Positions 29,426-36,524 are shown, counted from the stretch's first letter. The stretch is 36,524 nt of DNA from Rhodobacteraceae bacterium Water-Bin34 (GCA_900197625.1 FZLS01000022.1:1-36524), one strand, 5' to 3'. The notes: a model not told the origin generated them from the sequence alone. A program made the numbers and translations.

Positions 29426-29749
29426 ATGTTTGCAACTCCTGCATTTGCACAAGCAGCTGGCGGCGGTTTCGCCGGTGGATTAGGTGGCTTCATGCCATTA
29501 GTTTTAATTTTTGGCATTATGTACTTTTTAATGATCAGACCACAACAAAAGAAAGTCAAACAGCATCAAGCAATGGTTGCTGCAGTACGCAAAGGCGATC
29601 AAATTGTAACCGCAGGTGGATTGATTGGCAAAATAACTAAAGTAAATGCAGATAATGAAGTTGAAGTTGAAATATCTTCAGGTGTTAAGGTAAAGGTTGT
29701 TCAGCATACAATTTCGCAAGTTTTAAATAAAACTGAACCTGCAAAATAA
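29426..29749 (+). CDS. yajC: Preprotein translocase subunit YajC
   Basis: A 107-residue single-pass membrane protein of the Sec accessory complex. The N-terminus reads MFATPAFAQ, followed by a Gly-rich stretch, one hydrophobic helix (about 22-39), the family segment IRPQQKKVKQHQAMV, and a small beta domain (KGDQIVTAGGLIGKI). The ATG at 29426 has GAGGA 7 bases upstream and fits family length. The frame stays open upstream to an ATG at 29354 and a TTG at 29336, but these lack ribosome binding sites. It is followed by secD after 20 bases. Confidence 0.94.
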   Translation: MFATPAFAQAAGGGFAGGLGGFMPLVLIFGIMYFLMIRPQQKKVKQHQAMVAAVRKGDQIVTAGGLIGKITKVNADNEVEVEISSGVKVKVVQHTISQVLNKTEPAK

Positions 29750-29769
29750 ATAATTTTAGGTATCTATAA

Positions 29770-31431
29770 ATGTTGCAATTCTCTCTAACCAAGAAAATTC
29801 TAATCTGGGTTGTGGTCGTACTCGGCATTCTTTTTGCTATGCCAAATGGTTTTTACAATCGTGTTGAAAGTGTAAACGATGCTCGAGTACAATTAGAGAA
29901 TGGAAACACGACCCCTGGTGTAATTACAGCAGCCAAAGATTGGCCATCTTTTTTACCAAGCTCATTGGTTAATTTAGGATTAGATTTGCGTGGTGGTGCT
30001 CATTTGCTAGCAAGAGTGCGTGTTGATCAAGTTTATGAAGCTCGTATGGATGCTTATTGGCCTGAAGTTAGAAACGCTTTGCGAAAAGAACGTTCAACAA
30101 TTGGTACAATTCGCCGTGTTGATGGAGAAAATTATGATCTTCGAGTAAGAATATCTGAGCCTGGACAAATGCAACGAGCAATAGAAGTTGTTACCGCATT
30201 AGCTAGGCCTGTGACAACTTTAACTGGTGCAGGTTCAAATGATATTGTTGTGACATCACAAAATGATATGGTCATTATTGAATTATCTGAAGCTGAAAAA
30301 ATAGCAACTGATACACGAACAATGGATCAATCTTTGGAAATAATCAGGCGTCGTGTTGATGAGGCTGGTACTCGGGAGCCCACAATTCAGCGGCAAGGAA
30401 CAGATAGAGTATTAATACAAGTTCCTGGTATTGGTTCAGCTGAGGAGTTGAAAAGTATCATAGGTAAAACTGCAAAACTTACATTTCATAAAGTTTTTCA
30501 AAGAACCTCAAACCCTGAAGAACGAGTGAAAAATAGACAAATACTTTTACCCGCTCAGGATGAAGAAGGTGAATTTTATATATTGGATAAAACGCCGGTT
30601 ATAAACGGTGACCATTTAACAGATGCACAACCAGCTTTTGACCAAAATAACCGTCCAGCAGTTAGCTTCAGATTAAATACAACTGGTGCAAGAATATTTG
30701 GTCAATATACTGCTGAGAACATAGGAACCCCGTTTGCCATTGTACTTGATAAAGAAGTGGTTTCTGCACCAACTATTCAAAGCCATATTTCAGGTGGATC
30801 AGGAATTATAACTGGTCAGTTTGGTGTTGAGGAAACAACATTATTATCCATACAACTACGAGCAGGAGCATTGCCTGCAGAATTAGAATATCTGCAAGAG
30901 TCAACAGTTGGACCAGACCTAGGGCAAGATAGTATCGATGCTGGGACACTAGCATGTATTGTTGCATTTATTGCTGTGCTTGTATTCATGAGCTTAAGTT
31001 ATGGATTATTTGGTATATTTGCTAATGTTGCTTTAATTATAAATATCGCATTAATATTTGCTATATTAAGTATCATATCTGGAACACTAACCTTGCCCGG
31101 CATAGCAGGTATTGTATTAACGGTAGGGATGGCTGTAGATGCAAATGTGCTTGTATTTGAACGTATTCGAGAAGAGCTCAAAAAAGCGAAAAATCCTCGT
31201 AAAGCAATTGAATTAGGTTATGAACGAGCATTTAGTGCAATTATTGATGCAAACATTACAACATTAATTGCGGCGGTTATTTTGCTAGTGTTTGGCTCAG
31301 GTCCAGTTAAAGGATTTGCCATCACATTAGGGATTGGCATTGTAACTTCTGTGTTTACTGCAATTTGGGTTACAAGATTATTAATATCAATCTGGATAGA
31401 ACGTAAACGTCCAAAATCAATAGAAATATAG
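29770..31431 (+). CDS. secD: Protein translocase subunit SecD
   Basis: A 553-residue RND-type membrane protein that, with SecF, uses the proton gradient to help pull exported proteins through SecYEG. It has one N-terminal helix (9-25), the SecD signature LGLDLRGGAHLLARV (about 69-83), a large periplasmic region with the TxxLTG and EIIRRRVDEAGTREP segments, and five C-terminal helices. GIVLTVGMAVDANVLVFERIREEL in that region holds the conserved Asp of the proton path. secF follows after 9 bases. Confidence 0.97.
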   Translation: MLQFSLTKKILIWVVVVLGILFAMPNGFYNRVESVNDARVQLENGNTTPGVITAAKDWPSFLPSSLVNLGLDLRGGAHLLARVRVDQVYEARMDAYWPEVRNALRKERSTIGTIRRVDGENYDLRVRISEPGQMQRAIEVVTALARPVTTLTGAGSNDIVVTSQNDMVIIELSEAEKIATDTRTMDQSLEIIRRRVDEAGTREPTIQRQGTDRVLIQVPGIGSAEELKSIIGKTAKLTFHKVFQRTSNPEERVKNRQILLPAQDEEGEFYILDKTPVINGDHLTDAQPAFDQNNRPAVSFRLNTTGARIFGQYTAENIGTPFAIVLDKEVVSAPTIQSHISGGSGIITGQFGVEETTLLSIQLRAGALPAELEYLQESTVGPDLGQDSIDAGTLACIVAFIAVLVFMSLSYGLFGIFANVALIINIALIFAILSIISGTLTLPGIAGIVLTVGMAVDANVLVFERIREELKKAKNPRKAIELGYERAFSAIIDANITTLIAAVILLVFGSGPVKGFAITLGIGIVTSVFTAIWVTRLLISIWIERKRPKSIEI

Positions 31432-31440
31432 GAGATTAGG

Positions 31441-32409
31441 ATGCGATTAAAATTGGTTCCTGATAATACTAATGTTAATTTTTTTCAATCTATTAGATTA
31501 ACCTTTGGCGCTTCGGTTCTTGCTATGATATTATCTATATTTTTATTTTTCTTTAATGGATTGAATTTAGGTATAGATTTTTTAGGTGGAACCACAATTA
31601 GAACAGACTCTCAGACATCTGTTGATATTGCTGCTTATAGGGCAGCTTTAAAGCCATTAAGTTTAGGCGATGTAACAGTAACAGAGATTTTTGATGTTAC
31701 CAAACCAGATTTAAATGCAGCTCAAATAAGATTTGAAGCGCAAAGTGGAGAAGAAGCTGCAACAGTGGAAGTTATTAGATCAGTAAAGGCAGCTTTAATG
31801 TCACTTGATGAGACAATAACTTTTCCACAAGTTGAAAGTGTAGGGCCTGAGGTTTCTGGGGAGTTAGTTCAAGCAGCAATTACAGCGGTGCTAGCGGCTA
31901 TTGGAGCAGTGTTATTTTATATCTGGTTAAGATTTGAATGGCAGTTCTCGGTTGGAGCAATTGCAGCACTAGTGCATGACATTGTTATAACAATTGGCAT
32001 CTTTAGCCTTTTACAAATCAAATTTGATTTAGCTATAATTGCAGCTCTATTAACTATTGTCGGGTATTCACTAAATGATACAGTTGTTGTTTTTGATCGT
32101 GTGCGAGAAAATTTACGGAAATATAAAAAAACTCCACTCAAAGATCTGCTAAACATGTCAATAAATGCAACACTATCTCGTACTGTTATGACCTCCTTAA
32201 CAACACTTATTGCATTGATTAGCTTATTTATACTGGGTGGTGATGTGATACATGGATTTGTTTTTGCAATGATATGGGGCGTAATAATTGGTACATATTC
32301 TTCAGTCTTTGTAGCATCATCAATACTATTGCGACTAGGTGTCAAGCGAGACTGGGATAAAACTAATGATGGTAAAGCTGGTACACAGTTTGCTGGCATT
32401 GATGCATGA
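31441..32409 (+). CDS. secF: Protein translocase subunit SecF
   Basis: A 322-residue partner of SecD with the same RND architecture. GLNLGIDFLGGTTI (about 40-53) is the SecF signature after the first helix. The C-terminal helices include FDLAIIAALLTIVGYSLNDTVVVFDRVRENL, the equivalent of the SecD Asp-containing helix, and RTVMTSLTTLIALISLFI. Its TGA overlaps the ATG of the next gene (ATGA), so that gene is co-translated. Confidence 0.97.
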   Translation: MRLKLVPDNTNVNFFQSIRLTFGASVLAMILSIFLFFFNGLNLGIDFLGGTTIRTDSQTSVDIAAYRAALKPLSLGDVTVTEIFDVTKPDLNAAQIRFEAQSGEEAATVEVIRSVKAALMSLDETITFPQVESVGPEVSGELVQAAITAVLAAIGAVLFYIWLRFEWQFSVGAIAALVHDIVITIGIFSLLQIKFDLAIIAALLTIVGYSLNDTVVVFDRVRENLRKYKKTPLKDLLNMSINATLSRTVMTSLTTLIALISLFILGGDVIHGFVFAMIWGVIIGTYSSVFVASSILLRLGVKRDWDKTNDGKAGTQFAGIDA

Positions 32410-33158
32410 CAACTTTTATCGATCAAGTTCTATCATTTGATGGATTAGCTTGGTTAATAATTACTGTAATATTTGCAGGAATAGTGCGCGGGTTTTCAGG
32501 GTTTGGTACAGCACTTATCTTCATGCCAATTGCAGCTTCCGTTACTAGTCCTGTTTGGGCAATTATAATTATGATGTCATTTGATATTTTTGGTCCATTG
32601 GCATTATTACCAAGAGCTTGGCGGGATGGCGAACCAGCTGAAGTTTCATTATTGGTTGTTGGCGCAATAATAGGTTTGCCAATTGGAGTTTATTTCCTTA
32701 CCCAAATTGACCCTATTTTATTTCGGTGGATAGTATCAGTATTATCGTTAATTATGTTAATCTTATTAGCTAGTGGATGGCGCTATAAGAACTCATTAAA
32801 TAAAATGATGCTCATGGTTATTGGTTCAATGGGTGGTTTTATGTCTGGTATTGCAGGAATTTCTGGGCCACCAGTCATTTTAACTTACATGTCAGGTTTA
32901 AAGCCAGCATCAATAATCAGAGGAAATACAATGCTGTATTTATTTTTTGTTGATTTGCTGATGTTTATTGTTTTTTTAATCAAAGGATTACTTGTTCTAA
33001 CACCATTAATAATAGGCCTGTTCTTGGCAATACCATATACTTTGGGAGGGTTGATTGGACAAAAGATATTTAATCCAAATAAAGAAACACTATATCGCAG
33101 GATAGCTTATGTGTTAATTGCATTAAGCGCGTTAATGGGACTACCAATTTGGAGTTGA
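32406..33158 (+). CDS. TSUP (TauE/SafE) family permease
   Basis: A 250-residue protein with about eight hydrophobic segments. GFSGFG (29-34) and GISGPPVI in the second half are the paired TauE/SafE family motifs. Members export sulfite, sulfoacetate or other organosulfur anions, but the substrate cannot be told here. It overlaps secF by four bases and is followed 3 bases later by the Mth938 gene. Its insertion between secF and the Mth938 gene, which are often adjacent, is notable. Confidence 0.88.
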   Translation: MTTFIDQVLSFDGLAWLIITVIFAGIVRGFSGFGTALIFMPIAASVTSPVWAIIIMMSFDIFGPLALLPRAWRDGEPAEVSLLVVGAIIGLPIGVYFLTQIDPILFRWIVSVLSLIMLILLASGWRYKNSLNKMMLMVIGSMGGFMSGIAGISGPPVILTYMSGLKPASIIRGNTMLYLFFVDLLMFIVFLIKGLLVLTPLIIGLFLAIPYTLGGLIGQKIFNPNKETLYRRIAYVLIALSALMGLPIWS

Positions 33159-33161
33159 AGA

Positions 33162-33515
33162 ATGGAAATAAACGAAATTTCTTTTAGTGGTCAACCGCCG
33201 GTTGACTCATATGGGCCAGGATTTTTCCGGGTTTCAGACAAGGTTTTAAAAGGCCCATTATTTTTGACTTTGAAAGGATCTATCAATTGGGCCGGTTTGG
33301 AAGATCTGTCACCTATCATCGAAAATAAAGATGATTATGATGTAATTTTTATAGGTATGGGAAAAGAAATTTCCCCATTACCAAAAGTTATAATAAATAA
33401 ACTGGAAGAAGCAGGTGTCCCATATGAGCTTATGAATAGTCCAAGCGCATGCAGGACTTATAATGTATTATTATCAGAAGACCGGAGAGTAGGGTTAGCA
33501 GTTTTACCAGTTTGA
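33162..33515 (+). CDS. Mth938-like (DUF498/NDUFAF3-related) protein
   Basis: A 117-residue soluble protein. The N-terminal ISFSGQPPVDSYGPGFFRV segment, the central IFIGMGKEISPLP and the C-terminal PSACRTYNVLLSEDRRVGLAVLPV are the family's conserved blocks. The mitochondrial relative NDUFAF3 is a complex I assembly factor, and bacterial members are often encoded next to secD/secF; the biochemical role in bacteria is unsettled. It begins 3 bases after the TSUP gene and is probably the last gene of the yajC-secDF run. Confidence 0.88.
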   Translation: MEINEISFSGQPPVDSYGPGFFRVSDKVLKGPLFLTLKGSINWAGLEDLSPIIENKDDYDVIFIGMGKEISPLPKVIINKLEEAGVPYELMNSPSACRTYNVLLSEDRRVGLAVLPV

Positions 33516-33565
33516 AAAATTATGATAATAATTAATTATGGTTTCCCTATTTGAAACAAAAACTA

Positions 33566-33571
33566 TATAAT
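33566..33571 (+). promoter_or_regulatory. Possible -10 element upstream of the superoxide dismutase gene
   Basis: A perfect TATAAT lies 36 bases before the sodB ATG, inside a 91-base AT-rich spacer. No good -35 box is found at the right distance (best is TTTCCC at 33542-33547, 18 bases upstream, 3 of 6). The site is suggestive only. Confidence 0.3.
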
Positions 33572-33606
33572 AAACCAGAATTTAACTTTACTTATGGAGG
33601 CCCAAC

Positions 33607-34215
33607 ATGGCTTTTGAACTTCCTGAACTCCCATATTCACACGATGCCCTAGCTAAAGGCGGTATGTCTGCTGAAACATTAGAATTTCACCATGATTTGC
33701 ATCATAAAGCTTACGTTGATAACGGAAATAAACTCATAACCGGTACGGAGTGGGAAAATAAATCTCTAGAAGAGATAACTATTGGCACTTACAATTCTTC
33801 TAGTGTAGCCCAAAATGGGATATTTAATAACATCTCACAACTCTGGAATCATAACCAGTTTTGGGAAATGATGGGCCCAAATGGTCGAACCATGCCAAGT
33901 GAATTAGAAACTGCTATTGTTGATAACTTTGGATCAGTAGATACTTTTAAAACAGAATTTGGAGCTGCGGGTGTTGGCCAGTTTGGTTCTGGATGGTGTT
34001 GGTTGGTTAAAGATACAGATGGATCACTAAAGATAACTAAAACTGAAAATGGCGTAAATCCTTTATGTTTTGGACAAACTACATTACTAGGTTGTGATGT
34101 TTGGGAACATTCATATTACATTGACTTTAGAAACAAACGACCTGTTTATATAGCCAACTTTTTGGATAATTTAGTTAATTGGGAAAATGTAGCTGAACGT
34201 TTAGCAAGTTCTTAA
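33607..34215 (+). CDS. sodB: Superoxide dismutase, Fe type
   Basis: A 202-residue cytoplasmic superoxide dismutase. The N-terminus (MAFELPELPYSHDALA) and the metal ligands His28 (EFHHDLHH), His82 (QLWNHNQFW), Asp164 and His168 (CDVWEHSYYIDFRN) are all present. Gln78 in ISQLWNH occupies the place where Fe-type enzymes carry their active-site Gln, which favours iron over manganese, though cambialistic use cannot be excluded. GGAGG lies just before the ATG. It seems to be a single-gene unit. Confidence 0.95.
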   Translation: MAFELPELPYSHDALAKGGMSAETLEFHHDLHHKAYVDNGNKLITGTEWENKSLEEITIGTYNSSSVAQNGIFNNISQLWNHNQFWEMMGPNGRTMPSELETAIVDNFGSVDTFKTEFGAAGVGQFGSGWCWLVKDTDGSLKITKTENGVNPLCFGQTTLLGCDVWEHSYYIDFRNKRPVYIANFLDNLVNWENVAERLASS

Positions 34216-34249
34216 TAAAAAACTAATGCAATTTATTTTTGATATATGA

Positions 34250-34277
34250 TTGACTCTTATTTCAAAAATTGCATTGT
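34250..34277 (+). promoter_or_regulatory. Candidate promoter for the leader upstream of rarD
   Basis: TTGACT (34250-34255, 5 of 6) is followed after 16 bases by CATTGT (34272-34277, 3 of 6 but with the conserved second A and last T). It would begin transcription near 34284, just before the structured leader. The -10 is weak. Confidence 0.3.
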
Positions 34278-34296
34278 AACCATATTGAACAAAGCA

Positions 34297-34338
34297 ATGT
34301 GACGGGAGGACTAGATTTCAATGAGATCTGGGTCACAT
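34297..34338 (+). ncRNA. Structured leader RNA upstream of rarD
   Basis: ATGTGAC (34297-34303) pairs perfectly with GTCACAT (34332-34338). Inside it, 34311-34319 pairs with 34323-34331 (9 bp with two G-U pairs) around a 3-base AAT loop. GGGAGGA (34304-34310) is left as a one-sided bulge. The terminator at 34347-34380 follows. It could be an attenuator/riboswitch-like leader for rarD, or a small RNA ending at that terminator, or part of the sodB 3' untranslated region. It matches no family I know. Strand is uncertain because the terminator also has a T run on the minus strand. Confidence 0.45.
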
Positions 34339-34383
34339 AGCAAAAAGGCCCCGTTGAGAAATTCAACGGGGCTTCTTTTTTAG
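34321..34383 (+). CDS. Possible 20-residue leader peptide upstream of rarD
   Basis: An ATG at 34321 opens a 20-codon frame ending with TAG at 34381-34383. A strong ribosome binding site, GGGAGGA (34304-34310), sits 10 bases upstream. The peptide begins MRSGSHSKKAPL and ends STGLLF. The frame runs through the whole terminator hairpin, and its stop touches the rarD ribosome binding site (AGGACAGGA). A ribosome on this frame would disturb the terminator, so the arrangement could be a translation-dependent attenuator. There is no run of a single regulatory codon. It may be a coincidence of signals. Confidence 0.35.
   Translation: MRSGSHSKKAPLRNSTGLLF
34347..34380 (+). terminator. Intrinsic terminator directly before rarD
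   Basis: GCCCCGTTGA (34348-34357) and TCAACGGGGC (34363-34372) form a perfect 10-bp stem with a 5-base loop, followed by TTCTTTTTT. It is the only strong intrinsic terminator seen in the window. It may end the sodB transcript or act inside the rarD leader. On the minus strand the stem is followed by CCTTTTTGC, so it could work in both directions. Confidence 0.85.
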
Positions 34384-34396
34384 GACAGGAATTAAT

Positions 34397-35278
34397 TTGA
34401 AGCGAGAAACTACAGGTGTTTTGGCTATGTTTTTAGCCTGCTTTATTTGGGGCATCTCTGCGTTTTATTATAATTATATTTCGCAGGTGCCACCATTAGA
34501 AGTCCTTTCACATCGAACCATTTGGACTGCTGTATTTATTGGTGCTATATTATTGGCAAGAAGGAAATTGATAATAATTCCCAAGGAAGCAACATTGCGT
34601 GTATGTTTTGCTGCTATTTTTATAAGTATTAATTGGTTTTTCTTTATTTATGCCGTTCAAATCGGAAAAGTTGCTCAATCAAGTTTAGGTTATTATATTT
34701 TTCCATTAGTAGCTGTTGCATTTGGAGCAATTTTTTTAGGCGAAAGATTGAGTTTGTCTCAATGGTTTGCAATTAGTTTAGCAGTTATTGCTGTAATATT
34801 ATTAAGTTTTGGTGTTGGTGAATTTCCATACATAGCTATTAGCTTAGCTATTACATTTGGACTATATGGATTAGTAAAGAAGCCATTAACAATTGGACCT
34901 ATGAGGTCTGTTTTTTGGGAAGTAGGTTTTTTACTTCCGTTAGCATTAATATGGTTGGTGGGAACGCATATATTTGGATGGCAAGGAATTGTGGGTCGAG
35001 ATGGTGGTTTCTTTGGAAGTAATATTAAAGTGAGTATTGCCTTAATGTTTACTGGTATCCTGACTGGGGTTCCTTTAATTTTAATGGCATTTGCGATGGA
35101 AAGATTAAAGTTGGCAACTGTTGGTTTAGTTCAATATGTAAACCCTACTCTTCAGTTTTTGTTGGCTACGCTTATTTTCATGGAGCCGGTAGGTAGGGTG
35201 CATCTGATAGCATTTAGTTTAATTTGGACAGCTTTGGGAATTTATTCATACTATTCAATACGTCAAGAGAGAGATTGA
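34397..35278 (+). CDS. rarD: RarD-type EamA/DMT-family transporter
   Basis: A 293-residue inner-membrane protein with about ten hydrophobic helices, of RarD length. Family features are GVLAMFLACFIWGISAFYYNYI at the N-terminus, the PLEVLSHRTIWT segment, two EamA half-repeats, and a C-terminal QYVNPTLQFLLATLIFMEP. The substrate is unknown; E. coli RarD was only historically linked to chloramphenicol. The start is TTG at 34397, with AGGA at 34387-34390 at 6-base spacing and no ATG available nearby. Its last 16 bases overlap the end of the convergent LOG-family gene. Confidence 0.9.
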   Translation: MKRETTGVLAMFLACFIWGISAFYYNYISQVPPLEVLSHRTIWTAVFIGAILLARRKLIIIPKEATLRVCFAAIFISINWFFFIYAVQIGKVAQSSLGYYIFPLVAVAFGAIFLGERLSLSQWFAISLAVIAVILLSFGVGEFPYIAISLAITFGLYGLVKKPLTIGPMRSVFWEVGFLLPLALIWLVGTHIFGWQGIVGRDGGFFGSNIKVSIALMFTGILTGVPLILMAFAMERLKLATVGLVQYVNPTLQFLLATLIFMEPVGRVHLIAFSLIWTALGIYSYYSIRQERD

Positions 35279-35823
35279 ATTAATTTAGTTTCAAGCTCAT
35301 CAATATTCTCCACAACAGAGAAAAATTTTTTATTATTTGATAGAACAAATCCTTCTGATATCTGATTATCAATTAATTGTAAGAGTGAGTTCCAATACCC
35401 ATTTACATTAAAAATAAAGCAAGGTTTGTTATGCAATCCTAACTGGCGCCATGTTATTAATTCAAAAAATTCATCTAAGCTTCCAAAACCACCTGGCAAA
35501 AGAATAAAAGCATCTGAGTTCAATACCATAATTTTTTTTCGCTCATGCATATTTTCAGTTACTATAAAACTGTCTATGTCATCTTTGCCAATCTCTAAGT
35601 CTAGTAAATGTTCTGGTATAACGCCAAAAACTTCTGCATTGCCTGATTGGGCAGAATTTGCCACTTTTCCCATTAAGCCAACGCTTCCTGCCCCATAAAC
35701 TAAACGCATGTTATGACGGGCTATCATTTCACCAGTATCTTGGGCTGCTTGTAAATAGCTTGGCTTTGCTCCATCACGGTGTGCGCAATAGACACATATA
35801 GATTTTTTGCGTTGTAAATTCAT
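35263..35823 (-). CDS. LOG-family (lysine-decarboxylase-like) nucleoside monophosphate hydrolase
   Basis: A 186-residue protein with YGAGSVGLMGKVA (43-55), NMHERKKIM (91-99) and PGGFGSLDEFFE (110-121), the Rossmann-type nucleotide and catalytic motifs of the LOG family. The usual PGGxGTxxE has Ser for Thr, which is a common variant. Members cleave cytokinin or AMP ribotides to free the base and ribose 5-phosphate; the old lysine decarboxylase label is misleading. Physiological substrate in bacteria without plant hosts is unclear. It is divergent from the repeat protein gene across 49 bases. Confidence 0.9.
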   Translation of the reverse strand: MNLQRKKSICVYCAHRDGAKPSYLQAAQDTGEMIARHNMRLVYGAGSVGLMGKVANSAQSGNAEVFGVIPEHLLDLEIGKDDIDSFIVTENMHERKKIMVLNSDAFILLPGGFGSLDEFFELITWRQLGLHNKPCFIFNVNGYWNSLLQLIDNQISEGFVLSNNKKFFSVVENIDELETKLIQSLS

Positions 35824-35872
35824 TAGTAATACTTACAACTATTAGTATGTACCGCCAAGGGGGCAAAATATA

Positions 35873-36524
35873 ATGAGTGCAAAAAAAACTGAGACTCTCA
35901 AATTAGAGAAATCATCACTTGTAAAAAAGAGATTTGGTAATAGCTCTGAAGATAAAGTTATTCTTTCCTTTGCAGCAGCTTTTGCAATTCTTGCGGTGTT
36001 TTTTATTGTAATGGAGACTTCTGATGAAAAAATCTCATCAGAAGTAAAACAAATTCCTCAAGACTTAATTATCAATGAAAAAAAAGTTACTGATACAGTC
36101 ACTACAGTTGAAGAGGATAAGGCTGCAGTAGTTGAAGAAGATAAAGTAGCTGAAGTTAAAGAGGGCAGGGCTGCTGAAGTTGAAGAGGATAAGGCTGCAG
36201 TAGTTGAAGAGGATAAAGTAGCTGAAGTTGAAGAGGATAAAGTAGCTGAAGTTAAAGAGGGCAAAGCTGCAGTAGTTGAAGAAGAGAAAGTAGCTGAAGT
36301 TAAAGAGAACAAGGCTGCAGTAGTTGAAGAAGAGAAAGTAGCTGAAGTTGAAGAGGACAAGGCTGCAGTAGTTGAAGAAGATAAAGTAGCTGAAGTTGAA
36401 GAGGACAAGGCTTCTGAAGTTAAAGAGGGCAAAGCTGCTGAAGTTGAAGATGATAAGGTTGTTGAAGAAGAAGACTTAAATGAGAACAATCCAAAATTTG
36501 ATTTAGTAAGAGTTGAAGAAGACG
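35873..36524 (+). CDS. Membrane-anchored repeat protein, start of a likely LysM envelope protein (partial)
   Basis: An ATG at 35873, preceded by AAGGGGG (35858-35864), opens a frame that runs off the window with 217 codons and no stop. There is a Lys-rich N-terminus, one hydrophobic helix (about residues 30-47, SFAAAFAILAVFFIV), then a spacer and 15 tandem 8-residue acidic/Lys repeats. After the repeats, NPKFDLVRVEED resembles the opening of the PxFDVVRV domain found before a C-terminal LysM in many Rhodobacterales envelope proteins. That identity is an inference from 12 residues. The N-terminal part would be cytoplasmic and the repeats periplasmic. Confidence 0.75.
   Translation, partial: MSAKKTETLKLEKSSLVKKRFGNSSEDKVILSFAAAFAILAVFFIVMETSDEKISSEVKQIPQDLIINEKKVTDTVTTVEEDKAAVVEEDKVAEVKEGRAAEVEEDKAAVVEEDKVAEVEEDKVAEVKEGKAAVVEEEKVAEVKENKAAVVEEEKVAEVEEDKAAVVEEDKVAEVEEDKASEVKEGKAAEVEDDKVVEEEDLNENNPKFDLVRVEED
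36107..36466 (+). repeat. 15 in-frame tandem repeats of 24 bases (VEEDK-x-A-x)
   Basis: Fifteen contiguous 24-base units start at 36107 in the reading frame of the 35873 gene. They alternate mainly between VEEDKAAV, VEEDKVAE, VKEGKAAx and VEEEKVAE. The DNA is as repetitive as the protein (for example GTTGAAGAGGATAAGGCTG recurs), with drift mainly at D/G/N/E position 4. Units 5 and 6 are identical at the DNA level, suggesting recent duplication. The charged pattern predicts an extended or helical spacer. Confidence 0.97.

Noticed and set aside
34297-34380. Signal recognition particle RNA or another known small RNA
   Set aside because: The conserved SRP motif (GGAAGGAAGCAGC-type loop) is absent and the size and folding do not fit families I know.
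36107-36466. Regular repeats resembling a CRISPR array
   Set aside because: The units are contiguous without unique spacers and are in frame with a coding sequence.
36058-36489. 143-residue Ser/Thr/Leu-rich open frame on the minus strand
   Set aside because: It is the antisense reading of the 24-base repeats; the plus-strand frame has a start codon, ribosome binding site, membrane helix and recognisable downstream segment.

Overview
The window is about 36.5 kb of AT-rich DNA (roughly one third G+C by eye) with densely packed genes and many 1-4 base overlaps. Gene content and order point to an alphaproteobacterium, most likely a low-GC, streamlined marine lineage of the Rhodobacterales. The best markers are two small accessory genes inside the respiratory complex I operon that resemble the Rhodobacterales families DUF5337 (between nuoE and nuoF) and DUF5333 (between nuoF and nuoG). 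An NADH dehydrogenase cluster followed by birA-coaX-rnj, and a tatABC / serS-surE-pcm-nlpD / yajC-secDF block, are also typical of that group. The family names come from recalled sequence patterns, not a database search.

Layout. (1) 1-14945, plus strand: the end of nuoE, DUF5337, nuoF, DUF5333, nuoG, nuoH, a 199-base gap with a possible internal promoter, nuoI-J-K-L-M-N, then birA, coaX and an RNase J gene. This encodes most of proton-pumping complex I plus cofactor genes and an RNA-decay enzyme. (2) 14984-22735: a RhlE-like DEAD-box helicase (minus), an exported metallo-beta-lactamase-fold protein with an altered metal motif, peptide release factor 3 (minus), an SGNH hydrolase, a sodium:solute symporter and an ABC ATPase without partners. 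(3) 22914-25289: tatA-tatB-tatC and a DUF815 P-loop ATPase behind a good sigma-70-type promoter. (4) 25293-29200, minus: nlpD-like LysM/degenerate-M23 lipoprotein, pcm, surE and serS. (5) 29426-33515: yajC-secD-secF, a TSUP permease and a Mth938/NDUFAF3-like protein. (6) 33607-36524: iron superoxide dismutase, a structured leader containing a possible 20-codon upstream ORF and a terminator, a RarD/EamA transporter, a LOG-family enzyme (minus), and the start of a membrane-anchored protein with 15 tandem 8-residue repeats that runs off the window.

The genes mostly serve the cell envelope and core energy metabolism: complex I, two protein-export routes (Tat and Sec accessory factors), peptidoglycan/division proteins, and protein/RNA maintenance. 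The Mth938 protein belongs to a family whose mitochondrial member assembles complex I, which may link the Sec block to the nuo operon.

No rRNA, tRNA, insertion sequence, phage gene or CRISPR array was found. The least explained element is the leader RNA before rarD (about 34284-34396), where a strong ribosome binding site, a short ORF and an intrinsic terminator are nested directly in front of a transporter gene.
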